Positions 43,638 to 51,554 of a stretch of 64,000 bases of DNA are shown here, in pieces. The notes beneath the pieces were generated by a model. That model ran no database searches. It worked only from the letters and a program-made list of their open reading frames with translations, and was not told the DNA's origin. The first letter of the stretch is position 1. Every line of letters begins with the position of its first letter. Position numbers and translations under genes: made by a program. Source of the stretch: Flavobacterium haoranii (GTDB lineage: Bacteria > Bacteroidota > Bacteroidia > Flavobacteriales > Flavobacteriaceae); the NCBI RefSeq assembly GCF_009363055.1, contig NZ_CP045292.1:2108001-2172000 (forward strand), in the 5' to 3' direction.

Positions 43638-44330
43638 TTATGTTACAAAATTATATTCGGGATAAGTTTCTTCTAAATATTTTCCGGCTTTCGACGGAAT
43701 TTCAAATAGCATTATATATTCTATTAAATAAAGAAAAATTGTTATTGAACTAATAACTAATGCTTTTAAATTTCCAATATTTTCAAAATCTACATTAATA
43801 ATTAATTGCAATGGCAAATAACTTAATCCTGCAAAAGTACTGTAACCAAAAATAATATCTTTTAACAACCATTTTTTACCCGATTCCTTTGTTTGTTTTT
43901 TCGATTTTCTTTTTTGAATAAGTAAACCAATCCAAAAAGTTATAATAACTCCAAATATTAAAGTAGTTGAAATTAATTCAGCGTATTTAAAGTTTTTAAG
44001 CATTAAAAATAAGCTTCCTATTAAAGAAAACGTGATTATTATTTTTGGAACAGAAAAGAAATCTTTAAAATGTCCCCAAATAATTTTATTGTATTTTTTA
44101 TTTAACGCAGCTTGACGTTTTTCAACTACATCCATAAACCCAAAAACACCAAATTTTTTAAATTCTATTTGTAAAGCTTCTTCGAAATGTACATTCGGAT
44201 TTTCGTACCATTGTTGTTCAATTGCATTTGCTAAATGATCAACTAACTCTGTTTGCAAATCATACCATTCCACGTAATGTTGGCGTGTAAATTGGTATAA
44301 ACGTTCTATTTGTTCTGGTGTGATTTTCAT
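43638..44330 (-). CDS. Membrane protein of the PadR-linked pair (second gene)
   Basis: A 230-residue protein. The N-terminal 80 residues are soluble and helical (YDLQTELVDHLANAIEQ), followed by four to five hydrophobic segments (about 95-220). I do not recognise a named family. The soluble part resembles that of the adjacent 209-residue protein (shared pattern Y-D-x(2)-x-E-x(2)-D-H-x-A-x-A-x-E), so the two are probably paralogs. Its start overlaps the stop of that gene (ATGA). Confidence 0.75.
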   Translation of the reverse strand: MKITPEQIERLYQFTRQHYVEWYDLQTELVDHLANAIEQQWYENPNVHFEEALQIEFKKFGVFGFMDVVEKRQAALNKKYNKIIWGHFKDFFSVPKIIITFSLIGSLFLMLKNFKYAELISTTLIFGVIITFWIGLLIQKRKSKKQTKESGKKWLLKDIIFGYSTFAGLSYLPLQLIINVDFENIGNLKALVISSITIFLYLIEYIMLFEIPSKAGKYLEETYPEYNFVT

Positions 44331-44956
44331 TGTAAAAGAAGTTTATTCTTTTTATTAAATTTTAAAATTTCATTTATAAAATAAATGATATAAGCAAATA
44401 ACAAATAAAAGAAAATTGCAACAACTATACTTGAAGGAGCTTCTTTATCAAAACCATTAAAAAAAAATATCTGAGCATAATACAATAAAGCCAAGACTCC
44501 TCCCACTTTTTCAATCACAAAAAACCTTTCTTTTAAATAAATATAAAAATAAAAGAGTTGAAAAAGTGCTATGCTTAAAATTGAAACTAAAAACAAATTA
44601 TTGATGGTAAAAGATTCATTCAAATAATCGGCAACTTCAACTTTTTTAAATAAAATAACCAAAAGCAAAAGCAAAATTAGCATATATGGTTTTGTAATAA
44701 ATATTAAAAAGCTTTTTATTACTGACCAAGAATATGAAACATTCGTACCATCTTTGTTTCCTTTCAATATCCCTTTCTTATTCAAAACCATGTAACTTTT
44801 AAAAGCATCGTAAAAATCTAAATTTTCAGCTTCCATTTTTTGTTCTACTGCCGTTGCTACATGGTCGAGCATTTCCATACGAATGTCGTAATAAATGACT
44901 TCGCTGTTTTTTAAATAATTGTCTATGAATTTTATGTTTTCTTTACTTAATTGCAT
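44327..44956 (-). CDS. Membrane protein of the PadR-linked pair (first gene)
   Basis: A 209-residue protein with a soluble N-terminal helical region (YYDIRMEMLDHVATAVEQ) and four hydrophobic segments from about 80 onward. No enzyme motif is visible. It starts 1 base after the PadR stop. Membrane proteins encoded directly after PadR-family regulators (DUF1700/DUF1048-like) are common in Firmicutes and Bacteroidota; the function is unknown. Confidence 0.75.
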   Translation of the reverse strand: MQLSKENIKFIDNYLKNSEVIYYDIRMEMLDHVATAVEQKMEAENLDFYDAFKSYMVLNKKGILKGNKDGTNVSYSWSVIKSFLIFITKPYMLILLLLLVILFKKVEVADYLNESFTINNLFLVSILSIALFQLFYFYIYLKERFFVIEKVGGVLALLYYAQIFFFNGFDKEAPSSIVVAIFFYLLFAYIIYFINEILKFNKKNKLLLQ

Positions 44957-44957
44957 C

Positions 44958-45293
44958 TTAGTAACTCAATTTAGAATTAACAATAGTTTGCATGTTTTGG
45001 ATAAATTCTTCTAATTCCGCTAAACGGTTTACGGTTTCTGTAGTACCCTTTTCGGTAAGTTTATAATACTTTCTTAATCGATTATCTACTTTTTCCACCT
45101 CAACATCAAGCAAACCCTCTGCTTCTAATTTATGTAAAGCAGGATATAAAGCACCTTCAGTAATGTTTAATTCGCCTTTTGTAATTTCTTTTACTTTTTG
45201 TGTAATCTCATAACCATACATTCTGCCATTTTCTTCCAAAAGTTTCATGATTATGGTATTTAAACTTCCTTTATATAATTGAGAATTTTTCAT
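44958..45293 (-). CDS. PadR-family transcriptional regulator
   Basis: A 111-residue winged-helix repressor. The PadR pattern LLEENGRMYGYEITQKV, ITEGALYPALHKLEAEGLL and RKYYKLTEKG is complete, with a short C-terminal dimer helix. It is the first gene of a three-gene unit with two membrane proteins. Tandem repeats in front of the gene (45321-45353) could be its own operator. Confidence 0.93.
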   Translation of the reverse strand: MKNSQLYKGSLNTIIMKLLEENGRMYGYEITQKVKEITKGELNITEGALYPALHKLEAEGLLDVEVEKVDNRLRKYYKLTEKGTTETVNRLAELEEFIQNMQTIVNSKLSY

Positions 45294-45312
45294 AACCCTA
45301 ATAATTTCAAAA

Positions 45313-45353
45313 CAAATATATGCATAATATTCTTATGTATAGTATTCTTAAGT
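45313..45353 (-). promoter_or_regulatory. PadR operon promoter with tandem operator-like repeats
   Basis: On the minus strand two 15-base direct repeats, ACTTAAGAATACTAT and ACATAAGAATATTAT, are followed by GCATA and then TATATTTG (45320-45313), a good -7 box. The repeats cover the -33 region. Binding of PadR here is inference. Confidence 0.5.
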
Positions 45354-45409
45354 ATATCTTTTTAAAGTCTTTCTTCTATCTTCTTTTCTCTATTTTCTAA
45401 AGAATAACG

Positions 45410-45417
45410 TATTTTTG
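45410..45417 (+). promoter_or_regulatory. -7 promoter element of the ferredoxin reductase gene
   Basis: TATTTTTG matches TAnnTTTG, 16 bases before the ATG at 45434. No good -33 element accompanies it. Confidence 0.4.
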
Positions 45418-45433
45418 TAAAAATGTTTTAAAA

Positions 45434-46483
45434 ATGTCACAATTTTATAAATTACACATAAAAGAAGTAAGAAGAGAAACGCCAAATACTGTTTCTGTAG
45501 CTTTTACAATTCCACTAGAATTTCAAGATTTTTATAAGTTTACTGCTGGTCAATATGTTACTTTAAAACTAACATTAGACGGAGAAGAAATCCGTAGAGC
45601 TTATTCTATTTGTTCTTCACCCAATAGCGGAGAACTTCGAGTAGCAATTAAAGCTGTTCCAAAAGGTAAATTTTCGCAATTTGCAAACAAACAATTACAA
45701 GCTGGTCATGTTTTAGATGTAAGTGTTCCTGAAGGAAAATTTATTTTCGAACCTAAAGACAAACAAAGAAGTATTGCCTTATTTGCTGCAGGAAGTGGTA
45801 TAACTCCTATTTTATCTATTGCAAAAAGTATTTTAGAAGACGAAAGCAATAGTACTGTTTTATTAGTTTATGGAAACAAATCTGTTGAAGAAACTATTTT
45901 TCATCAAGAAATTCAAGATTTACAACAAAAATATATGGGTCGCCTAATTGTAGAATATGCTTTTACAGCAAAACCATCAGGTGATTCTTATTTCGGAAGA
46001 ATTGATAAATCTATCGTTAACAATGTTCTTTTCAACAAGCACAATGAAATTACTTTTGACAAATTCTATGTTTGTGGTCCGGAAGAAATGATTAACACTG
46101 TAAGCAATACTTTAAAAGAACACAATGTCTTAGAAAAAGATATTAAGTTCGAATTATTTACTACTTCGAGTTCTTCTGAAAAAGAAATTGAAACAGGTAA
46201 CGGTCACACAAAAATTAAAGTAATTTGTGATGGCGACGAACAAGAATTTGAAATGAGCCAAAAGCAAACAGTTTTAGAAGCTTCATTAAAACAAGGGATT
46301 GATGTGCCATATTCTTGTCAAGGTGGAGTTTGTAGCAGTTGTATTTGTAGAGTTACAGATGGTAAAGCTGAAATGAAAAAGAATCAAATTTTAACAGATT
46401 CTGAAATTGAAGAAGGCTTAATCTTATCTTGTCAGGCTATTCCAACTACGACAAGTATTACCGTAGATTTTGATGATATTTAA
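45434..46483 (+). CDS. Ferredoxin-NADP reductase with [2Fe-2S] domain (PaaE-like)
   Basis: A 349-residue flavoprotein reductase. An FAD-binding domain comes first (RAYSICSSP, residues 55-63), then an NAD(P)-binding domain (GSGITPILS, about 118-126; YVCGPEEMI), then a plant-type [2Fe-2S] domain (residues 262-349; CQGGVCSSCICRV and a distal LSCQAIP cysteine). This is the architecture of PaaE and related oxygenase reductases. No paa oxygenase genes lie next to it, so it may serve another oxygenase or desaturase. Confidence 0.88.
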   Translation: MSQFYKLHIKEVRRETPNTVSVAFTIPLEFQDFYKFTAGQYVTLKLTLDGEEIRRAYSICSSPNSGELRVAIKAVPKGKFSQFANKQLQAGHVLDVSVPEGKFIFEPKDKQRSIALFAAGSGITPILSIAKSILEDESNSTVLLVYGNKSVEETIFHQEIQDLQQKYMGRLIVEYAFTAKPSGDSYFGRIDKSIVNNVLFNKHNEITFDKFYVCGPEEMINTVSNTLKEHNVLEKDIKFELFTTSSSSEKEIETGNGHTKIKVICDGDEQEFEMSQKQTVLEASLKQGIDVPYSCQGGVCSSCICRVTDGKAEMKKNQILTDSEIEEGLILSCQAIPTTTSITVDFDDI

Positions 46484-46485
46484 TA

Positions 46486-46514
46486 AAAAAAGGAGCTAAT
46501 TAAGCTCCTTTTTT
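46486..46514. terminator. Bidirectional terminator
   Basis: AAGGAGCT and AGCTCCTT arms around AATTA, with A-run before and T-run after, lie between convergent genes. The hairpin extends into the last codons of the GT9 gene on the minus strand. Confidence 0.85.
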
Positions 46515-47548
46515 ATTTTGTCTACTACTATTTCAGGCTGAATCGTTCGCATTACATCTTCATAACCTTCCACTTTTTTGTTTCCATAAACAGATGTTGG
46601 CAATAACGGATATTGAGTTCTATCAGCAGTTATACAAAAATCATCGGGTTGATTAAAAGGTTTAAAGCCAGCATACGGATGTGTAGCACCCCAAAGTGTG
46701 ATTACTTTTACACCTAACATGGCAGCAATATGAGCATTTCCACTATCCATAGAAAGCATTACATCTAAATTAGAAATCAAATCTAATTCTTGTTGAAACT
46801 TCAATTTTCCGGCAACTACTATAACATTTTTATGTTGGTTTTGAAACTGATTTAATTTTTGAATTTCGGCTTCGCCTCCACCAAATAAGAAGATTTTTTG
46901 GTTTTTATTTTCAGCCAAAGCATCAATTACTTCTTGCATTAAATCCAATGGATACACTTTACTTTCATATTGTGCAAAAGGTGCAATTCCAATCTTAATT
47001 CCTGAGAAATCAGGAATCTCATTTCCAAATAATTTACTAATAATTTCCTCAGTTAATTTTGCCTTTTCAGGAAATATTGGATTTTCTAAAGAAAGAGAAA
47101 AACCTAATTTATCAAAGGTTTCCACATGTCTTTCAAACATCGATTTCACCGGAGCAAAAACTTTATTTTCCGCTCGCGTTAATGCTTTTTTATCGGCTCT
47201 GCCTTTATCGGTTGCGGCTACTTTTTTTCCACTCAAAGCAAATAACGTTCGTACGACTTTTGATCGCAATACATTGTGCAAATCGGCAACGGCATTAATC
47301 TTAAATTGCTTTACGTCTGAAAACAATCGCAACAAACCTAGAAATCCTTTGTGCCGTTCTTTTAAATCCACTCCAAAAAAAGTAACATTGGAAATTCCGT
47401 TAAAAAAAGGCGCAAAAAAGGGTCGAGAAACCACGGTAATTTTGACTTCAGGATATTGCAAAGAAAAAGCTCTCAACACGGGAACTGTCATTGCGACATC
47501 ACCCATAGCCGAGAGCCTCATAACTAAAATGTGCTTTGGCTTAGCCAT
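46496..47548 (-). CDS. Glycosyltransferase family 9 (heptosyltransferase-like)
   Basis: A 350-residue GT-B enzyme. The GT9 start MRLSAMGDVAMTVPVLRAF is seen near residues 10-28, IGIAPFAQYESKVYPLDLM in the middle, and MLSMDSGNAHIAAMLGVKVI followed by LWGATHPYAGF in the acceptor/donor region. It probably adds a heptose or similar sugar to lipopolysaccharide. It follows the DUF4254 gene by 4 bases. Confidence 0.9.
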   Translation of the reverse strand: MAKPKHILVMRLSAMGDVAMTVPVLRAFSLQYPEVKITVVSRPFFAPFFNGISNVTFFGVDLKERHKGFLGLLRLFSDVKQFKINAVADLHNVLRSKVVRTLFALSGKKVAATDKGRADKKALTRAENKVFAPVKSMFERHVETFDKLGFSLSLENPIFPEKAKLTEEIISKLFGNEIPDFSGIKIGIAPFAQYESKVYPLDLMQEVIDALAENKNQKIFLFGGGEAEIQKLNQFQNQHKNVIVVAGKLKFQQELDLISNLDVMLSMDSGNAHIAAMLGVKVITLWGATHPYAGFKPFNQPDDFCITADRTQYPLLPTSVYGNKKVEGYEDVMRTIQPEIVVDKIKKELN

Positions 47549-47552
47549 TCAC

Positions 47553-48158
47553 TTATTTCTTATTTTGATACAACACCGGATTTAATTCCTCGTCGTTGTA
47601 CATTTTCATTTGTTTGTACACTTTCATGTATTTGTCACCGGCTTCAATATCTTCGATTAATTGCGAAATTGAAGTAAACATATCGTTCTTTTGATCTAAT
47701 AATACATTTAATTTTTCTTGACATTTTGCTCTGTGCTCAGCTGTTGCTTCTGCACGAGTTGCCTCTTCGTTCATGTGGTAAATTTTCAAAGCCAAAATTG
47801 ACAAACGATCAATTGCCCAAGCCGGACTTTCTGTATTGATTTTTGCATCGGGTTTTACCTGAACGTCTGCATATTTTTGAAGAAAATAACTATCGATATA
47901 TTCTACCATATCCGTACGAACTTGGTTAGAAGCATCAATTTTACGTTTTAAATCTAATGCCGCTACCGGATCGATTTGTGGATCACGAATAATGTCTTCA
48001 TAATGCCACTGTACCGTGTCTACCCAGTTTTTTGCGTAAAGCAAATATTCAATGGTTCCTTTCTCATAAGGATTCTTTACAGGTTGATACACATCGTCAA
48101 TTATATGATAATCTTTAATAGCTTGTTCAAAGATGGGAAAAGCAAATTCTGCAAACAT
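47553..48158 (-). CDS. DUF4254 protein
   Basis: A 201-residue, mostly helical cytosolic protein without signal or membrane segment. The N-terminal region (FAFPIFEQAIKDYH) and the WAIDRLSILALKIYHM segment match DUF4254 as I recall it. The function is unknown. Tight linkage to a GT9 gene suggests a part in lipopolysaccharide core synthesis. Confidence 0.82.
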   Translation of the reverse strand: MFAEFAFPIFEQAIKDYHIIDDVYQPVKNPYEKGTIEYLLYAKNWVDTVQWHYEDIIRDPQIDPVAALDLKRKIDASNQVRTDMVEYIDSYFLQKYADVQVKPDAKINTESPAWAIDRLSILALKIYHMNEEATRAEATAEHRAKCQEKLNVLLDQKNDMFTSISQLIEDIEAGDKYMKVYKQMKMYNDEELNPVLYQNKK

Positions 48159-48228
48159 GATTTTAAATTTTATTTACAAATATAGTTTTTATACTTTTAT
48201 CCTAGAAACATTTCATAACATTTGACAG

Positions 48229-48882
48229 ATGCATATTCATTATATTTCAGAGGAAAACAGTATTTTAAATCATTTTTTAACGCAATTGCGCGATGTAAAC
48301 ATTCAAAAAGATAGTATGCGTTTTCGTAAAAACATAGAACGCATAGGCGAAATTATGGCTTACGAATTGAGTAAAACTTTAGAATACAAAAATATTGATG
48401 TTCAAACGCCATTAGGAATTAAACACACCACAACTATTGCTGAACCTGTTGTTTTGTGCTCCATTTTAAGAGCTGGTTTGGCTTTGCACCAAGGTTTTAT
48501 GAACTTTTTTGACGATGCTGAAAACGGATTTGTATCGGCTTATCGTCATCATTACAACAACGATGATAAATTTGAAATTTTAGTAGAATATCAAGCTGCT
48601 CCATCGTTTGAAGGTAAAAATTTAATTTTAATTGACCCAATGTTAGCAACAGGACAATCTTTAGTTGCAGTTTTGAATCAGTTGCATTTAGAACAAAAAC
48701 CTAAAGAAATTCATATTGCTGTTGTGATTGCTGCACCAGAAGGCATTGCTTTTCTTGAAGAAAACCTTCCTGAAAATTGTCATTTGTGGGTTGCCGCTTT
48801 AGACGAAAAACTAAATGAAAAAAAATACATAGTTCCCGGACTAGGCGATGCAGGCGATTTAGCTTACGGAAGCAAATTATAA
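48229..48882 (+). CDS. upp: Uracil phosphoribosyltransferase
   Basis: It salvages uracil to UMP with PRPP. The 217-residue protein has the PRPP motif LILIDPMLATGQS near residues 140-152, an LRAGLALHQGF substrate segment and a C-terminal PGLGDAGDLAYG uracil-binding loop. Its last 6 bases overlap the end of the convergent DUF6427 gene. Confidence 0.95.
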   Translation: MHIHYISEENSILNHFLTQLRDVNIQKDSMRFRKNIERIGEIMAYELSKTLEYKNIDVQTPLGIKHTTTIAEPVVLCSILRAGLALHQGFMNFFDDAENGFVSAYRHHYNNDDKFEILVEYQAAPSFEGKNLILIDPMLATGQSLVAVLNQLHLEQKPKEIHIAVVIAAPEGIAFLEENLPENCHLWVAALDEKLNEKKYIVPGLGDAGDLAYGSKL

Positions 48883-49806
48883 AGCCATAACAAAAAAGAA
48901 TAATCCTAATACAAATAATGCAATTAAGATTATTTCTTTAAGGACTTTGTTTTGAAGTCCGTCAAAAAAGTTTCCTCCCATAACTGCAAGTGGAGCAAAA
49001 CTAAACAATAAACAACTGTTATTTTTATTAGCAGATAAAACATAAATGAATACCCCAAGTACAAACGAAAAAATTACTTTCTTAAATGAAGATTGTAAGT
49101 TAAGTGGTTTTGATGCTTGGGTTAAATTCATATTGATGAAAAACAACAACGCCACCGAAACATAAATTGACAAGGCTATATTTTGATAAACCGTTTCAAA
49201 ATATGTAAAATCGAAACTTAGATAAGATTGTTCCATTAAATGAGAAAACAATTTATTATCGAAAGCTATATTCACGGCAAAAAACAAAACAGTAACCGAA
49301 AACAAAGCGATAAAAGGAATTAACCAATTTTTAAAATCTCTTGAAACGTGAAGTATAATCGAAATAAAAACTAAAAGAATATAACTAATACTCCAGAAGT
49401 GGAATAACGCTGCCACAAAAATCCAAAAGGAAGCATCAAAAATCTTTTCTTTAGTACTAATCATTGATCTTAGTGAAACCAATCTTCTTAATGCTAATAA
49501 CAGAAAGAAATTAGAAATTAATACTTCTCCGTTTTGAAATGTCTTCGGAAAAAATAACAAAAAGATAAAATATAATAATACTGCAAAGTTATTGTTCTTA
49601 GTTAAAGTGTTTCTTAGTGTAACGAAATTAACTAGTGCCAATGAAGCTACATTAATACCAAAATACACAATAAAATATGCAATGGAAATTAATCCATTAC
49701 TAAACAATCCGTTAAGAAAAAAATAGGCGAATTGGGCTAGTAATAGCAATATTGCTATTATTAAATAATTTAATGGACGAGTTTTGTCAAAAATACTTGT
49801 AATCAT
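48877..49806 (-). CDS. DUF6427 polytopic membrane protein
   Basis: A 309-residue protein with about nine hydrophobic segments over its full length and no catalytic motif visible. In Flavobacteriaceae, as I recall, this gene sits between upp and a small DUF6341 gene, as here. A role in cell-envelope assembly or O-antigen-type chemistry has been guessed from topology only. Confidence 0.8.
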   Translation of the reverse strand: MITSIFDKTRPLNYLIIAILLLLAQFAYFFLNGLFSNGLISIAYFIVYFGINVASLALVNFVTLRNTLTKNNNFAVLLYFIFLLFFPKTFQNGEVLISNFFLLLALRRLVSLRSMISTKEKIFDASFWIFVAALFHFWSISYILLVFISIILHVSRDFKNWLIPFIALFSVTVLFFAVNIAFDNKLFSHLMEQSYLSFDFTYFETVYQNIALSIYVSVALLFFINMNLTQASKPLNLQSSFKKVIFSFVLGVFIYVLSANKNNSCLLFSFAPLAVMGGNFFDGLQNKVLKEIILIALFVLGLFFFVMAL

Positions 49807-49852
49807 CAGGATATTTTATATTTTTGTGGTGTAAATATAATACTTTATCAAG

Positions 49853-50083
49853 ATGAAATCATTTTTTGAAGCTATACAATCACTTTTTGTTGATTTTTTA
49901 TTCTTACCGTTTGATGCATTAAGAAATTTAGAATTAACAAATTGGTGGGGTGCCAATTTTTTAAATTGGATTTTTATTATCATTTGCTGTGGAGCTTTAG
50001 TGTATTGGTTAAAACAACTTAATATTTTTAAAGCGAATAATGAAGACGATGATAATACTACTTCACATTCTTTCTTGAAATAA
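49853..50083 (+). CDS. DUF6341 small membrane protein
   Basis: A 76-residue protein with one or two hydrophobic segments (about 10-25 and 37-53) and an acidic C-terminal tail (NNEDDDN). The sequence MKSFFEAIQSLF and WWGANFLNW are typical of the DUF6341 family, as I recall it. It diverges from DUF6427; the close association of the two suggests a shared process. Function unknown. Confidence 0.82.
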   Translation: MKSFFEAIQSLFVDFLFLPFDALRNLELTNWWGANFLNWIFIIICCGALVYWLKQLNIFKANNEDDDNTTSHSFLK

Positions 50084-50100
50084 TTTTGAATTTATAATAT

Positions 50101-50132
50101 AAAAAAGCGCTAAATAAAATTTAGCGCTTTTT
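50101..50132. terminator. Bidirectional terminator between DUF6341 gene and purD
   Basis: AAAAAGCGCTAAAT and ATTTAGCGCTTTTT arms around AAA lie between convergent genes. Confidence 0.88.
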
Positions 50133-50150
50133 GTTTTTGTAATCTTTTGA

Positions 50151-51422
50151 CTATAAGTCGAAACCAATATCTTTTCTAAAGTACATTTTATCGAAAGCAA
50201 TTTTGTCAATACTTTGATACGATTGTGCAATAGCTTCTTGATACGTTGAACCGTAAGACGTAACCGCTAAAACACGTCCGCCACTAGTTACTACTTCGTC
50301 ATCTTTTAAAGCAGTTCCCGCGTGGAAAACTATCGAATTCGTTACGTTTTCAATTCCCGTAATTACTTTTCCTTTTTCATAATCTTCTGGATATCCACCT
50401 GAAACCATCATGATGGTCGTAGCAGCTCTTTCGTCAATTTCTAAAGCAACTTTGTCTAATTCTTGTTTAGCCATTGCTTCAAAAATTTCAACTAAATCGC
50501 TTTTTAAACGCGGCATAACCACTTCAGTTTCCGGATCACCCATACGAACGTTGTACTCAATTACAAACGGATCATCGCCAACTTTAATCAATCCAATGAA
50601 CACAAATCCTGTGTAATCGATATTGTCTTTTTGCAAACCAGCAACTGTTGGTTTTACCACTCTATCTTCAATTTTAGCTAAAAATTCAGGTGTTGCAAAC
50701 GGAACTGGAGAAACTGCTCCCATTCCACCGGTGTTTAAACCTGTATCGCCTTCGCCAATTCTCTTGTAATCTTTTGCTGTTGGTAAAATTTTATACGATT
50801 TGCCATCTGTTAACACGAAACAACTTAATTCGATTCCGCTTAAGAATTCTTCGATAACCACTTTCGCACTTGCTGAACCAAATTTAGCATCGACCAACAT
50901 ATTTTTTAATTCGTCCTTTGCTTCTGCCAAATCATTTAAAATCAAAACACCTTTTCCTGCCGCTAAACCATCAGCTTTTAAAACATAAGGCGCGCTTAAT
51001 GTTTCAAGAAAAGCATAGCCTTTTTCAACCGTTTCAGCAGTAAAACTTTCGTAACGAGCCGTTGGGATATTGTGTTTTACCAAAAATTCTTTCGCAAACT
51101 CTTTACTTCCTTCTAATTGCGCTCCGTATTTTGAAGGTCCAATAACAGGAATGGAAGCCAACTCAGCATCGTTTTTGAAAAAATCAAACACTCCATTTAC
51201 CAAAGGATCTTCTGGTCCTACCACCACCATTTCGATTTTTTCTGTTAAAACCAATTGTTTTACCGCTTCAAAATCGTTTGGATTAAGCGCAACATTTTTA
51301 GCTATTTGTGCTGTTCCTGCATTTCCTGGCGCAACAAAAAGTCGGCTGCATTTATCGCTTTGTAACATTTTCCAAGCCAATGCATGCTCGCGACCTCCAG
51401 AACCTAAAAGAAGAATATTCAT
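50151..51422 (-). CDS. purD: Phosphoribosylamine-glycine ligase
   Basis: It makes GAR from phosphoribosylamine, glycine and ATP in purine synthesis. The 423-residue ATP-grasp enzyme starts MNILLLGSGGREHALAWK and contains GPEDPLVNGV, YVLKADGLAAGKGV, and GFVFIGLI followed by EYNVRMGDPETE. Domains N, ATP-grasp and C are complete. Confidence 0.97.
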   Translation of the reverse strand: MNILLLGSGGREHALAWKMLQSDKCSRLFVAPGNAGTAQIAKNVALNPNDFEAVKQLVLTEKIEMVVVGPEDPLVNGVFDFFKNDAELASIPVIGPSKYGAQLEGSKEFAKEFLVKHNIPTARYESFTAETVEKGYAFLETLSAPYVLKADGLAAGKGVLILNDLAEAKDELKNMLVDAKFGSASAKVVIEEFLSGIELSCFVLTDGKSYKILPTAKDYKRIGEGDTGLNTGGMGAVSPVPFATPEFLAKIEDRVVKPTVAGLQKDNIDYTGFVFIGLIKVGDDPFVIEYNVRMGDPETEVVMPRLKSDLVEIFEAMAKQELDKVALEIDERAATTIMMVSGGYPEDYEKGKVITGIENVTNSIVFHAGTALKDDEVVTSGGRVLAVTSYGSTYQEAIAQSYQSIDKIAFDKMYFRKDIGFDL

Positions 51423-51554
51423 GTGTTGTGTTGTTTTTTTATCTGAATGATTCAGATAATGTTGTTAATTCTCTGCAAAAATACATTTTCTAAAGAAGAA
51501 AGAGAAAAGAATTTTTTTGCCATAATTTTTATATTTTTGGGCAAACCCTAAGCT

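Noticed and set aside
51070..51450. 126-residue open frame opposite purD
   Set aside because: It is antisense to conserved purD codons and low in complexity, with no recognisable domain.
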